Assembly: GCA_018333515.1 (NCBI GenBank)
Contig: JAGXSZ010000016.1
Coordinates: 1-58,669 of the forward strand
From: Actinomycetota bacterium
GTDB taxonomy: Bacteria; Actinomycetota; Aquicultoria; Aquicultorales; Aquicultoraceae
Direction of reading: 5' to 3'
Length of the DNA: 58,669 nt
Shown piece by piece: positions 45,150-54,860 of this stretch. How positions within the stretch are numbered: position 1 is the first letter of the stretch; each line of letters begins with the position of its first letter. The position numbers were made by a program, and so were the translations under genes. The notes beneath the pieces are model-generated. The model was given only the letters and a program-made list of their open reading frames with translations. It had not been told where the DNA came from and did not search any database.

Positions 45150-45617
45150 CTACTGTTTCTGCCGCTCGCGAAGAGCGCGCTCTATATCGCGTTTCGCGGT
45201 GCGCTCGGAGATGTCCTTGCGCTTATCGTGGAGCAACTTACCCCTTGCCAGCCCTATCTCGACCTTCGCCTTGCCGCGGTTGTTGAAATAGACCTTGAGA
45301 GGTATGAGCGTATAGCCCTTCTCTTTTGTCTTCCCTATGAGGCGCAGTATCTCTTTCTTGTGCAGCAGTAATTTACGGGGCCGAATCGGGTCGGGCTGCG
45401 TAAATTTATCGACGTGGCTGTATGGGCTTATGTGGACATTAAATAGCCACATCTCGCCGTCGTCTATCCGCGCGTAGCTATCCCGCAGATTGATTTTACC
45501 GGCGCGAATCGACTTTACCTCAGACCCCTTAAGCTCGATTCCCGTTTCGTAGGTCTCATCGATATGGTAATCATGGTATGCTTTTCTGTTTTTGGCCGCG
45601 ATTCTTTCGGTTTTCAT
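45150..45617 (-). CDS. smpB: SsrA-binding protein SmpB
   Basis: Binds the tRNA-like domain of tmRNA and delivers it to stalled ribosomes. The 155-residue protein shows NRKAYHDYHIDETYETGIEL near the N-terminus, EVKSIRAGKINLRDSYARI, and the basic tail KRDIERALRERQKQ that enters the mRNA channel. The ATG at 45617 lacks a strong ribosome-binding site. It lies between rnr and ssrA, about 130 bases upstream of ssrA, in the same direction. Confidence 0.97.
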   Translation of the reverse strand: MKTERIAAKNRKAYHDYHIDETYETGIELKGSEVKSIRAGKINLRDSYARIDDGEMWLFNVHISPYSHVDKFTQPDPIRPRKLLLHKKEILRLIGKTKEKGYTLIPLKVYFNNRGKAKVEIGLARGKLLHDKRKDISERTAKRDIERALRERQKQ

Positions 45618-45718
45618 GGTAATGAATTATATCACTTCGCGGCCGGGATGTGGCGAAAACTCCCGCCCCGAAGAAGTCGCGTAGCACAAGTCGTTCAACC
45701 GCGATATACGGCTCACGG

Positions 45719-47854
45719 CTACCTTGCCCTCTTAGAGCGTTTCTTACGGGCTTGTTCCTCTTCGGCCAAGACAAAATCTATCCTGCGCTCACCGATAACG
45801 ACGTTCGTAATCTGGACCCGCACGGTGTGGCCGATTTGAAACGCCCTCCCCGTGCGCCGCCCAAGCAGCGTAAAGGTAGCCTCATCGTATTCGTAATAGT
45901 CGTCGGTTATGTCCTTAATATGGACGAGCCCCTCGGCCGTGTTCGCGAGCTGAACAAAAAACCCATATCCCGCGACACCGGTTATGGTCCCATCGAATTC
46001 CTCGCCGATATGCGCTTTCATAAGCTCACAGAGTTTGACATCGACCGATTCGCGCGAGGCCTCGTCGGCTTCGCGCTCCATGTACGAGCTGTGCTCGCAA
46101 ATCTCGACGAGACTATCGACCATGCCTACGATGTCGGGCTCGGATAGACTCTGGTCGAGCGCCGCCTTGACCAGCCGGTGGACGATGAGGTCGGGATACC
46201 GCCTGATAGGCGAGGTGAAATGGGTATAGTTTTGTGAAGCCAACCCGAAGTGGAGCGTACTCGACGGCGTGTATTTCGCCCGCTTCATCGCCCGCAGCAA
46301 AAGGTTGTTTATGAGCAGCTTCTCAGGCCTGTCGTGCGCGTGCGTGATGATTTGCTGGATCACCCTCGGATGCGCCCCCTTGAGCTTCTTGACCGGATAA
46401 TGGAGGTTTTCGATGAGTTCCTCTATCTGGACGAGGCTCTCCTCGTTGGGCTTGTCGTGGACGCGATAGACCATCGGCGAATCCTGCCAATACATAAAGC
46501 CGGCCACCGTCTCGTTGGTGAGAATCATCGCCTCCTCGATCAGCTTGGTCGCGGCGGTGCGCTCGCGCACTATGACCTCTAAAGGCTTGAGATCGGCATC
46601 GAGAATCACCTTCGGCTCGATGGTCTCGAAATTTAGGCTTCCCCGCCTCAAACGCTTAGCTTCCAGAACATCGCTCAGCTCGCGCATCGAAACGAGCAGG
46701 TCGCGGACGTCCTCATCGGGGAAGACCCCTGTCGCGAACGCCTCGTCGACCTGCTCATAGGTGAGACGGTAATCGCTATTTATCACCCCGTTGAATATCT
46801 CGAAATCGCCGACCTCACCGCTCTCATCGACGACCATCTCGACAGAGAGGCTCAGCCTGTCTACACGCGGGTTGAGGCTGCAAATATTGTTCGAAAGCTT
46901 ATGGGGCAACATCGGCAACACCCTGTCGGCAAGATAGACGCTGGTCGCGCGCTCGTAAGCCTCCTGGTCGAGCGCGCTGCCGATGCCCACATAGTGTGAG
47001 ACATCGGCGATATGCACGCCGAGGTGGAAATGCCCCCTATTATCTCGCCTGATGCTGACGGCGTCATCGAAATCCTTAGCGTCGAGCCCGTCTATCGTGA
47101 CCGTAAAGAGATCGCGGTAGTCTTTGCGCCCCAGCGTATCGGCGACTATGACGCTTTCGGGCACCGATTCGACCTCGGCCATGGTCGCCAACGTAAACTC
47201 CGTGCTTAGATTGTGTTCGCGGACGATGACGTCTATCTCTATCGTCGGCGATGTCTCGTCGCCGATTATCTCTACGATGCTCCCGCGCGCCGCGCGCACC
47301 CCGTCCGGGTATTCGAGTATCTTGGCGACGACCATGTCCCCGTCTTTCGCGTCAATAGCGTCGTTTCTATGGACAAAGACATGATACTGTATGCGCTTGT
47401 CCGATGGGACCACTATGCTTATCTTGCCGTGCCGCTCGTAACGTCCGACGACCGCTTCGTAAGCCCTCTCCAGTATGCGTGCTATCTCGCCCTCGCTCCG
47501 CGGGCCCTGCCTGGTCTTTCTTCGCGAAATGCGAATCGCGACCTTATCACCGTGCATCGCCCCGTTTATCTTGCTCGCCGGGACAAAGACATCGCCGATG
47601 GGGGTTTTTACAAAACCATATCCGGCCTTGTTCGAAAGCAACTCGCCGATGACCAAATCGAGCTGCGCCGGCAATGCATACTTGCCCTTCTTCGTCCGCA
47701 AGACTTTCCCTTCGGCCTCGAGCAAGCCCAAGGCTTTCTTTATATCGTGCTTGTCTATGCCTGGAAGCTCAAGCTCTGCCGCCAGCCCGTCCAGGTCTTG
47801 CGGCGCGTATCCCTTCTTGCTCATCAGCTTGATTATCTCGCGCGTTATCTGCAT
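45719..47854 (-). CDS. rnr: Ribonuclease R
   Basis: 3'-5' hydrolytic exoribonuclease that degrades structured and non-stop mRNA and acts together with tmRNA. The 711-residue protein has an N-terminal winged-helix region, cold-shock domains, the RNB catalytic domain with TIDGLDAKDFDDAVSI near residue 250 (metal-binding aspartates) and HLGVHIADVSHYV, and a C-terminal S1 domain (GVAGYGFFVQLANTAEGLVH). The basic tail ends KKRSKRAR. The ATG at 47854 has GAGAGGTG upstream. It forms an rnr-smpB-ssrA series in one direction. Confidence 0.96.
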   Translation of the reverse strand: MQITREIIKLMSKKGYAPQDLDGLAAELELPGIDKHDIKKALGLLEAEGKVLRTKKGKYALPAQLDLVIGELLSNKAGYGFVKTPIGDVFVPASKINGAMHGDKVAIRISRRKTRQGPRSEGEIARILERAYEAVVGRYERHGKISIVVPSDKRIQYHVFVHRNDAIDAKDGDMVVAKILEYPDGVRAARGSIVEIIGDETSPTIEIDVIVREHNLSTEFTLATMAEVESVPESVIVADTLGRKDYRDLFTVTIDGLDAKDFDDAVSIRRDNRGHFHLGVHIADVSHYVGIGSALDQEAYERATSVYLADRVLPMLPHKLSNNICSLNPRVDRLSLSVEMVVDESGEVGDFEIFNGVINSDYRLTYEQVDEAFATGVFPDEDVRDLLVSMRELSDVLEAKRLRRGSLNFETIEPKVILDADLKPLEVIVRERTAATKLIEEAMILTNETVAGFMYWQDSPMVYRVHDKPNEESLVQIEELIENLHYPVKKLKGAHPRVIQQIITHAHDRPEKLLINNLLLRAMKRAKYTPSSTLHFGLASQNYTHFTSPIRRYPDLIVHRLVKAALDQSLSEPDIVGMVDSLVEICEHSSYMEREADEASRESVDVKLCELMKAHIGEEFDGTITGVAGYGFFVQLANTAEGLVHIKDITDDYYEYDEATFTLLGRRTGRAFQIGHTVRVQITNVVIGERRIDFVLAEEEQARKKRSKRAR

Positions 47855-47963
47855 TTTACACCTCTCAAAGTTTTCGCCATATTCGATTTTTTGGTATTTA
47901 CGGTTTCCGGTAACTGTTATAGAATGAGCAAGTAACTCGCAACAGACTCGGAGGTTATAATCG

Positions 47964-48401
47964 ATGCAAAACTTTCGTCATGCCTCACCTGCTCCTTGTA
48001 TCGTCAATGAAGGCATCCTGATTAACAAGAAGGACATGCGACGCGCCCTCGAGACCCTTGAGAGCGTCAAATATACCTACAACGTCGACGGCGACACCAT
48101 CAGTGAGGGCGAGGGTGTCGTGGTTAAAGTCTTTTCTAACGCCGAGACCTCGACTCTCATCGTAAACGGCTGCATATTCTTGAATATCCTTAGCTTTAAT
48201 TATTTACGTTTCTTCCCTCATGATAACAATTTGAGCGTAATAGAATTGGTCGATGACATCAAAATCCTAAAGCTGACCCCGGTCGAAGAGGACAATAAGC
48301 GGGCAAACCGCGTCAATCGCGAGATCTTTGCGGCGGCGCACTACGACGAAGAGGTACCGGCGGAACTCTTCGATGAAATCGACGACGACGACAGATTATA
48401 G
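47964..48401 (+). CDS. Uncharacterised protein with acidic C-terminus
   Basis: A 145-residue soluble protein that I do not recognise. The N-terminal two-thirds look like a mixed alpha/beta domain (RALETLESVKYTYNVDGDTI, then VVVKVFSNAETSTLIVNGCI), and the C-terminus is strongly acidic (AELFDEIDDDDRL). The ATG at 47964 has GGAGG eight bases upstream, and the gene is followed by a strong terminator, so it is a real single-gene unit. It is divergent from rnr and convergent with ctpA. No signal peptide or membrane segment is visible. Confidence 0.7.
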   Translation: MQNFRHASPAPCIVNEGILINKKDMRRALETLESVKYTYNVDGDTISEGEGVVVKVFSNAETSTLIVNGCIFLNILSFNYLRFFPHDNNLSVIELVDDIKILKLTPVEEDNKRANRVNREIFAAAHYDEEVPAELFDEIDDDDRL

Positions 48402-48414
48402 CACGAAAATCATA

Positions 48415-48446
48415 TAGCCCAGGGCAGACGCTCTGGGCTATTTTAA
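48415..48446 (+). terminator. Bidirectional intrinsic terminator
   Basis: TAGCCCAG pairs perfectly with CTGGGCTA across a ten-base loop, followed by TTTTAATTT on the plus strand. It sits between convergent genes and may also serve ctpA on the minus strand. Confidence 0.82.
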
Positions 48447-48475
48447 TTTGCGCGCGTCACCGGTTGACGCAGACC

Positions 48476-49681
48476 TTACGACGCCGCTTTAAGTCTCCGC
48501 TTCCCCGAGATTAACTCCCTCAAAACCTCTTTGGCTTTCTTAAGCTGGACGTCCTCTTTATCTTTGTGCGGGTCGAATTTGACAACGATATCGGGCTTGA
48601 TGCCTTTCTTATGAATAATCCGTCCTTTCGGTGTCAGATACTTATCGGTTGTGAGCAATATCCCCGACCCGTCAGATAGATTGATGACCGTCTGTACCGA
48701 CGCTTTACCGAAAGTATTCTCGCCGACTATCACGGCCCGTTTATAATCCTGTAAAGCTCCGGCGACGATTTCAGCCGCGCTGGCACTGCCCTTGTTGACC
48801 AGAATGACGAGGGGCATCTTCTCGTCCGCCCCACCGTTCGCATTTCGCGATTCGACTTGGCCGGTCCTAGATTTCACCTTAACGATAGAGCCCGACTTTA
48901 TCCACATGCTTCCCACATCGACAGACTGCTCGAGAATGCCGCCGGGATTGTTTCTAAGGTCGAAGACGACCCCTTTTACCTTTTGCGACTTGAGTTCTTC
49001 GTAGTGTTTCTTGAGGTCTGTTTGGGTCTGCTCGTTGAACTGGTGGAGCCTGAGATAACCGATATCGCCATCGACCTTCTCGGACGAGACGTTCGGTATG
49101 TTGATTTGCGCCCTCACCAGGTTAAAAACGAGCGGCTCTTTCGCGCCCTCACGGCGCATCGTCAGCTTGACCTTCGTGCCGCGCTTTCCGCGAATCAGCT
49201 TTACCGCCGCGTCGCTATTGATGCCCTTGGTCGTTTTGTCGTCTATCTTCACTATTACATCGTTCTCTTTAATGCCCGCCTTATCGGCCGGGGTACCGTC
49301 GATAGGCGATATCACGACCAATTCTTTCTCTTTGTTCTGGCTGATGACAATACCGACACCATCGAAATGCCCGGTCGTGTCCTCCATAAACTTGTCGAAA
49401 TGTTTCTTGTCGAAGTAGTGGGTGTAGGGGTCGTCGAGCACCTTGAGCATACCCTCCACCGCACCGTTTATCAGTTTTTTATCCGAGACTTCCTCGACAT
49501 AAGCGTGGTCGATTATCGAGAATACCTCCTGGACCTTCTGGACCGACGGCAATCCTTGTCTGTACGCCTCCGTTCGCTCCTGCTCCAGCATCTTGCCGAG
49601 AAACATCCCCCCCGCGAATGTGGCGAAGACTACCAAAAATGCGAGCGCGACTCCAGTTGCGGCTAAAACTTTTCTATCCAA
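48476..49681 (-). CDS. ctpA: C-terminal processing peptidase, S41 family
   Basis: Periplasmic-side serine protease with a PDZ domain. The 401-residue protein has an N-terminal membrane anchor (about 7-30), a PDZ domain (about 105-190, DGVGIVISQNKEKELVVISP), and the S41 catalytic core. By comparison with the S-to-K spacing of E. coli Prc, the dyad is S301 (NKGSASAAEI) and K326 (ENTFGKASVQT). It lies downstream of an M23 peptidase and ftsEX, so a role in controlling peptidoglycan hydrolases is plausible by inference. Confidence 0.94.
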   Translation of the reverse strand: MDRKVLAATGVALAFLVVFATFAGGMFLGKMLEQERTEAYRQGLPSVQKVQEVFSIIDHAYVEEVSDKKLINGAVEGMLKVLDDPYTHYFDKKHFDKFMEDTTGHFDGVGIVISQNKEKELVVISPIDGTPADKAGIKENDVIVKIDDKTTKGINSDAAVKLIRGKRGTKVKLTMRREGAKEPLVFNLVRAQINIPNVSSEKVDGDIGYLRLHQFNEQTQTDLKKHYEELKSQKVKGVVFDLRNNPGGILEQSVDVGSMWIKSGSIVKVKSRTGQVESRNANGGADEKMPLVILVNKGSASAAEIVAGALQDYKRAVIVGENTFGKASVQTVINLSDGSGILLTTDKYLTPKGRIIHKKGIKPDIVVKFDPHKDKEDVQLKKAKEVLRELISGKRRLKAAS

Positions 49682-49822
49682 AACTTACACCTCTTTTAAT
49701 ACGATTACTTTTATTAGTATAAGCAAAAACAGGGGCATCCGCCATAGCTTGCGAAATATTAGGGCCACAATGGGATTACCGGGGTCGTCGAATGGCCGCG
49801 GACCGGTTTTACTAAAGATTTA

Positions 49823-51070
49823 TTAGTACCAATTCATGGGATTCCGCGGCTCGCCGTCTTTTCGCACTTCGAAGTGGAGATGGGGTCCGGTGGAGAGGCC
49901 GGTCGAACCCACCTTGCCGACCGTCTGCCCTTTAGAAACGTTGCTCCCCTCGGAGGCGGTGATCGATGAGAGGTGGGCGTAAAGAGTGCTCGTGTCGCCG
50001 CCATGGCTGACGATTACGGTCTGTCCGTATCCTTTAAGCCATCCGGCCTGGATAACCACGCCGTCGTCGACCGTGATAACCGCTTGCCCGGAAGGCGCGC
50101 CGATGTCGATGCCGGTGTGCATGCGCGTTACGCCGAGTATGGGATGCTTTCTCATGCCGAACGAGGAGGTGACCTCGCCATCGGTCGGCCAAGCAAAAGC
50201 ACCCGGTGAGAAATTGCTCGGTCTCGCCGAAGAGCGCCCGCTCTCGCGCGCCTTGCGTTCCAGCTCCTTTATTCTTGACGTAATACGCGACGACTCGTCG
50301 AGAAGTTGGTCTTCGGCCAGCTCATATGCTGAACGGCTGTCCTTAATCTGTACGAGCAGCGCTTGCTTCCTGCTGTTCTCGGATTGGAGAGCCTTCTTCT
50401 TAGTGAGCCGCGCTTCGGTCAGCTCTTTAATCCGCCGCTCTTCGGCTACCAACTTGACGCGCTCGCCGTTTACAGCGGCTTTGTTCTGTTCGACATCGCG
50501 CTTTTTCTGCTCGATGATCTCCTTGGTGTCGGTTATGCGTCCGACTATATCTATGTCCTGAGCTACGACATACTCCAGGAAACGCATCCGGTTCAAAAAA
50601 CTCGTAAAATTGCTCGCGTTGAGCAGAACATCGAGGTAACCCGCGCTTCCGCGCTTGTACATGCCCTCGACACGGTTGCCTAAAAAGGTCTTCTGTTCGT
50701 CGAGTTTCGCTAAGGTCTGTTCCAGCTCCCGCTCGGTATCCCATAGTTCGACCTGTAAGACTTCGAGCTGGCGCTCGGTCACACCGCGCTCCGAGCCTAT
50801 CTTCTTGAGTTCGGCGTCGAACCGGTCTAACTCTTGTTGGGCCGCAAGGACGCTATCGTCGACCGATTTTATCTCGCCGACAAGCCTGGACTCTTGTGCT
50901 TTGGTTTGTTTTATTTTTTCGCGGGTCTGCTCGAGGCGGCTGTTGACGTCGTTTAGCTCGTTTTTCTTACTGGAGACCTCGGAAGAAAGGGCAGGATTAA
51001 CCTGGGAGATAATGACTAATATCGTAATTACTGCTGTTATCTTTTGCCGCAACGCAGTAGTAATACCCAT
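49823..51070 (-). CDS. Coiled-coil M23 peptidoglycan endopeptidase (EnvC/RipC-like)
   Basis: A secreted 415-residue protein. It has a signal peptide (about 1-29, cleaved near PALSSE), a long charged coiled coil (about 30-265) and a LytM/M23 peptidase domain (about 290-415). All expected zinc and catalytic residues are present: the histidine in GMRKHPILG, the aspartate in [16 protein letters not shown] and HLHFEV. Unlike E. coli EnvC, which is degenerate, this enzyme appears catalytically complete. It lies just downstream of ftsX, matching systems where FtsEX controls a coiled-coil-tethered hydrolase during division. Confidence 0.92.
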   Translation of the reverse strand: MGITTALRQKITAVITILVIISQVNPALSSEVSSKKNELNDVNSRLEQTREKIKQTKAQESRLVGEIKSVDDSVLAAQQELDRFDAELKKIGSERGVTERQLEVLQVELWDTERELEQTLAKLDEQKTFLGNRVEGMYKRGSAGYLDVLLNASNFTSFLNRMRFLEYVVAQDIDIVGRITDTKEIIEQKKRDVEQNKAAVNGERVKLVAEERRIKELTEARLTKKKALQSENSRKQALLVQIKDSRSAYELAEDQLLDESSRITSRIKELERKARESGRSSARPSNFSPGAFAWPTDGEVTSSFGMRKHPILGVTRMHTGIDIGAPSGQAVITVDDGVVIQAGWLKGYGQTVIVSHGGDTSTLYAHLSSITASEGSNVSKGQTVGKVGSTGLSTGPHLHFEVRKDGEPRNPMNWY

Positions 51071-51188
51071 GGCTCCACCTTTGATTAGCTACTAGTTAAG
51101 CATTGGAGGCTTGGCAAGTCAACCAGCGCACTACATAGGGGCGCGTAATCCTCGAGCTTACGTATAGCAACCGCACCTGCTTGCCGTT

Positions 51189-52067
51189 TTAGACTCTTAA
51201 GAATCGCCGCAGAGCTATGGCACTCCCCGCCGCGCCGATGAACATCCCCGCCGCAAGCAAAGCAAATATAAGTTGATAGAATTCCTGCGGACTCGAGTTG
51301 ATCGGCAGAAACACCAGCGCATCCTTTATCTTATCTATGAGCATGACCTTTGCGAGGTAGAGCAGGAGCGCCGCGATAATACCGCCGATGAAACCCTGCA
51401 ATGTGCCTTCGAGCAAGAACGGCCAACGGATAAACCAGTTCGACGCACCGACTAACCGCATAATCGCCACTTCTTTGCGCCGCGCATAAATCGCGAGGCG
51501 AATCGCATTAGCGATAAGAACCAGGGATGTAAACGCGAGCAGCCCGACAAAGACCACGATGAACCACCTTGCGACCCTGGTTACCTGAAACAGCCGCTCA
51601 ACAGTCTCTCTATCATGCCTAATATCGTCAATCTCAGAACGTCCCTTTAACCGGTCGACGACATCGTTGGCTTTTTGCGGGTTCTTAAGCGTTACCTCAA
51701 GAGACGCCGGCAGCGGGTTGCCTTCGAGCATCTCGAGCATGTCCGACTCTTTAAATTCTTGCTTAAGCCTGCCGAGCGCCTGTTCTTTGGAGACATAGGT
51801 CGCCTTCTTGACCTCTTCCCACGATATTATCTCAGCCTGGAGCGCCTCGACCGATTCGGCGGGCACCCCTTCGGCCAGGAAAAGCACTACTTCGACCTTC
51901 TGCTCGGTCGACTTTATGATGTTGTTCATCGCGAACGCGAAGAGCATGAAGGCCCCTACCAGCAGCAGCGATAGTGCGACTGTGGTAATGCCCGCCATAC
52001 TGATGACCCAATTTTTCTTGAAACTTACCAAAGACTCTTTCAAGAAGTAAAAAGGACGAAATTGCAT
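51189..52067 (-). CDS. ftsX: Cell-division ABC transporter permease FtsX
   Basis: Membrane partner of FtsE, 292 residues. One helix lies near the N-terminus (about 20-45), then comes a large extracytoplasmic domain (about 46-165), then three more helices. The characteristic segments are KKNWVISMAGITTVALSLLL near the start and EVAIMRLVGASNWFIRWPFL (near residue 195), typical of FtsX. Its external domain is expected to regulate the M23 peptidase encoded next. It follows ftsE on the same strand with a 75-base gap. Confidence 0.95.
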   Translation of the reverse strand: MQFRPFYFLKESLVSFKKNWVISMAGITTVALSLLLVGAFMLFAFAMNNIIKSTEQKVEVVLFLAEGVPAESVEALQAEIISWEEVKKATYVSKEQALGRLKQEFKESDMLEMLEGNPLPASLEVTLKNPQKANDVVDRLKGRSEIDDIRHDRETVERLFQVTRVARWFIVVFVGLLAFTSLVLIANAIRLAIYARRKEVAIMRLVGASNWFIRWPFLLEGTLQGFIGGIIAALLLYLAKVMLIDKIKDALVFLPINSSPQEFYQLIFALLAAGMFIGAAGSAIALRRFLRV

Positions 52068-52142
52068 ATAGTTCGGCTCCTTCTAAATATTCAACACAGA
52101 AATTCGGGGTTTGCCGGCGATCTTTTCCCTGAATTCCTTGAC

Positions 52143-52832
52143 TTACTCCTCGTACCCGTATACACCGCGTTGCTGGTCTCGCATGAGAACCCCTTCCTCG
52201 AGCGCGATGACGCGCTTGCGCATGCTGTCGACCATCTCACGGTCGTGCGTCGCGACCAAAACCGTCGTCCCGGTCCGGTTGATCTTGTTCAGAAGCGACA
52301 TGATGCCGCCCGAGGTCGCCGGGTCGAGATTTCCGGTCGGCTCGTCCGCGAGGATAATCGCCGGACGGTTGGCGAAAGCTCTCGCAATCGAGACACGCTG
52401 CTGCTCACCGCCGGAGAGTTCATCCGGGTAATTGTTGAGCTTCTCCTCAAGACCGACGAGCCGTATGACTTCCGGAACCTGCGCTTTGATGACTTTCGTC
52501 GGGCGCCCGATAACCTCGAGCGCGAACGCGACATTCTCGTAGACGGTCTTGTTGGGGAGAAGTTTGTAATCCTGAAAGACGCAGCCTATGTTGCGCCTGA
52601 GCAACGGCACGCGCCAGCGACGCATGTTGACAAGGTCGTGACCGGCAATAAAGATATCGCCTTTTGTGGGTATCAATTCTCTAAGCAATAAGCGTATGAA
52701 AGTAGATTTGCCGCAACCCGAGGGACCGACCAAAAAGATAAATTCACCGCGGTCGATATCGACGTTGATGTCCTTTAGCGCGGGACGATGAGCCCCCTTA
52801 TATAACATCGATACGTTCTTCATTTTAATCAT
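52143..52832 (-). CDS. ftsE: Cell-division ATP-binding protein FtsE
   Basis: ABC-type ATPase of the FtsEX complex, 229 residues. Walker A is GPSGCGKST (about 36-44), the signature is LSGGEQQR, and Walker B is [32 protein letters not shown] is typical of FtsE rather than of other transporters. It precedes ftsX. In this window the gene lies after the split transketolase genes, with prfB farther upstream, preserving the actinobacterial prfB-ftsE-ftsX neighbourhood with insertions. Confidence 0.96.
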   Translation of the reverse strand: MIKMKNVSMLYKGAHRPALKDINVDIDRGEFIFLVGPSGCGKSTFIRLLLRELIPTKGDIFIAGHDLVNMRRWRVPLLRRNIGCVFQDYKLLPNKTVYENVAFALEVIGRPTKVIKAQVPEVIRLVGLEEKLNNYPDELSGGEQQRVSIARAFANRPAIILADEPTGNLDPATSGGIMSLLNKINRTGTTVLVATHDREMVDSMRKRVIALEEGVLMRDQQRGVYGYEE

Positions 52833-52929
52833 GCTACTATCACTCCCAAAATCGGTATGCTACCAGAAGGCTCAAGATAAAGCAAAAGTCTTTGCCGGTA
52901 TGCTTTGCGGGAAAGTGGGGCTTGCGTAT

Positions 52930-53865
52930 CTACTCGCCTAGTAGACCTTTCGCCGCTTGGGAGATGTCTTCGTCGGTTAGTCCGTAATATTTCAGCAACT
53001 CGTCCGGCTCGCCTGAGCGCCCAAAAACGTCCTTTATTCCCACTCTTGCCACCAGTACCGGATGCTTCTCGCATAACAACTCCGCGACAGCGCTCCCGAG
53101 TCCGCCAATAATACTATGTTCCTCTGCTACTACCACTCTTCCGGTTTTTACCGCCGATTCTATTATAGCGTTATCGTCTAGTGGTTTTATAGTAGATATA
53201 TTGATAACTTCCGCGCTGATGCCTGCTTTAGCAAGGTTTTCCGCCGCGACCAGGCTGCTACCGACCATGATGCCGGTCGCAAAAATCGTGACATCCGTTC
53301 CTTCCTTGAGGAGAACCGCCTTGCCGGGGACGAAATCGTAATCCCCGTCGAATATCATCGGCGGCATCGCGCGGCCGAGTCGCACATAGACAGGCCCGTC
53401 TATCTCCGCCGCCTTGGCAATCGCCTTTTTCGCCTCGTAATAGTCGGCCGGGACGATGACGGTCATGCCGGGAATCACGCGCATAAGCGCGATATCTTCG
53501 ATGGTCTGGTGCGACCCTCCGTCGGCTCCGACTGTTATGCCGGCGTGCGTGGGGCATATTTTAACATTGAGGGAGGGATACGCTATCGTATTTCTCACCT
53601 GCTCGAACGCGCGACCGGTGGCGAACATCGCAAACGAGCCCGTAAAACATATTTTGCCGGTCGTCGCCAACCCCGCCGCCATCGCCATCATGTTCTGCTC
53701 GGCGACACCGCAATCAAAAAACCTGTCAGGAAATTCTTTCTTAAATTTTATCGTCGTTGTCGACTTCGCCAAGTCCGCGTCTAGGACTACTATATTCGGG
53801 TGAACTCGACCCAACTCTATTAGTGTTTCGCCATACGCTTCGCGCGTCGCTCTCTTCTCAGACAT
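52930..53865 (-). CDS. Transketolase, C-terminal subunit
   Basis: The pyrimidine-binding and C-terminal part of a two-gene transketolase, 311 residues. Family motifs include RFFDCGVAEQNMMAMAAGLA near residue 48 (with the glutamate that activates thiamine diphosphate) and PTHAGITVGADGGSHQTIED near 107; the C-terminal domain includes TIKPLDDNAIIESAVKTG. It partners with the N-terminal subunit encoded upstream to move two-carbon units in the pentose phosphate pathway. The ATG at 53865 follows AAGGAG. The subunit genes are separated by 140 bases containing an inverted-repeat element. Confidence 0.94.
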   Translation of the reverse strand: MSEKRATREAYGETLIELGRVHPNIVVLDADLAKSTTTIKFKKEFPDRFFDCGVAEQNMMAMAAGLATTGKICFTGSFAMFATGRAFEQVRNTIAYPSLNVKICPTHAGITVGADGGSHQTIEDIALMRVIPGMTVIVPADYYEAKKAIAKAAEIDGPVYVRLGRAMPPMIFDGDYDFVPGKAVLLKEGTDVTIFATGIMVGSSLVAAENLAKAGISAEVINISTIKPLDDNAIIESAVKTGRVVVAEEHSIIGGLGSAVAELLCEKHPVLVARVGIKDVFGRSGEPDELLKYYGLTDEDISQAAKGLLGE

Positions 53866-53882
53866 CGTTCTCCTTACTATAA

Positions 53883-54001
53883 AAGGGGACGTTGTTACGG
53901 GTATTACGGATATTACGGATTCTATTGTCAGATTCTATTATGCAACGCAAATCTTCCGCTGCTTAGTTGCGTAACCGTAGCAACCGTAACAACGTCCCCT
54001 T
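53883..54001. repeat. Inverted-repeat element between transketolase genes
   Basis: An 18-bp perfect inverted repeat (AAGGGGACGTTGTTACGG at 53883-53900 and its complement at 53984-54001) encloses about 83 bases with shorter repeats, such as two tandem TATTACGGA. No coding sequence is present. It fills almost the whole intergenic space between two genes that should be cotranscribed. Confidence 0.8.
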
Positions 54002-54005
54002 ATTG

Positions 54006-54860
54006 TTATCCCAGCGGCCCAAGAGCCGCTATCTCGCCACAGGCCTGCGCGACCTCATCTTTGGACGGCGCCTTACCGTGGAAGTCGACTTGGCCTTCCA
54101 TAAATGAGACGTTTTTGCCCTTAACGGTGTTGGCGACTATCATAGTCGGTTTACCCTTTACCGATTTCGCCTCATCGAGAGCGCCGATTATCTGCGCAAC
54201 GCTATGTCCGTCGATTTCAATCGTGTGCCAGCCGAAAGCCGACCATTTCGCGGCGATTGGCCGGATATCGACAATATCGCTCACATGGCCGTCTATCTGC
54301 AAATTGTTATAATCGACAATCCCGACCAGGTTATCTAGTTTATGCTGCGCCGCGAACATGCCGGCCTCCCAGATTATCCCCTCCTGAGACTCACCGTCGC
54401 CGATGAGCGCATAGACCCGCGATTCGCTCTTGTCCAACTTCAAGCCGAGCGCCATCCCTACCGCCGCCGAAAACCCCATCCCCAGCGAGCCGGTCGAGAT
54501 CTCGACGCCCGGTGTTTTATTCATATCGGGATGACCCTGGAGATGGCTGTCTATCTTGCGTAACGTCGCCAAGTCTTCTCGGGGAAAATAGCCGCTCTCG
54601 GCGAGCGCCGCGTATAAGACCGGCGCGGCATGCCCTTTACTTAAGACAAAACGGTCGCGCCCCGGCCATCGCGGCTCCGCCGCATTATGTTTCATCTCAT
54701 GGAAATAGAGTGTCGCAACGATATCGGCAGCCGATAAAGAGCCGCCCGGGTGGCCCGAGCCCGCCGCGCCAAGCATATTTATTATTCGGGTCCGTATGGT
54801 CCTGGCTTTCGCCTCGACCAATGAGACGGTCACCTGTTTGTCTGTCGTGTCGGTTATCAA
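54006..54860 (-). CDS. Transketolase, N-terminal subunit
   Basis: The thiamine-diphosphate-binding part of a split transketolase, 284 residues. Motifs are GAAGSGHPGGSLSAADIVAT, DRFVLSKGHAAPVLYAALAE and, for the Mg-diphosphate site, LIGDGESQEGIIWEAGMFAA through IVDYNNLQIDG. The TTG at 54860 is chosen because AAAGGAG lies five bases upstream; a longer frame to 54914 lacks this support. It is transcribed ahead of the C-terminal subunit. Split transketolases are common in archaea, anaerobes and many Gram-positive bacteria. Confidence 0.93.
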   Translation of the reverse strand: MITDTTDKQVTVSLVEAKARTIRTRIINMLGAAGSGHPGGSLSAADIVATLYFHEMKHNAAEPRWPGRDRFVLSKGHAAPVLYAALAESGYFPREDLATLRKIDSHLQGHPDMNKTPGVEISTGSLGMGFSAAVGMALGLKLDKSESRVYALIGDGESQEGIIWEAGMFAAQHKLDNLVGIVDYNNLQIDGHVSDIVDIRPIAAKWSAFGWHTIEIDGHSVAQIIGALDEAKSVKGKPTMIVANTVKGKNVSFMEGQVDFHGKAPSKDEVAQACGEIAALGPLG

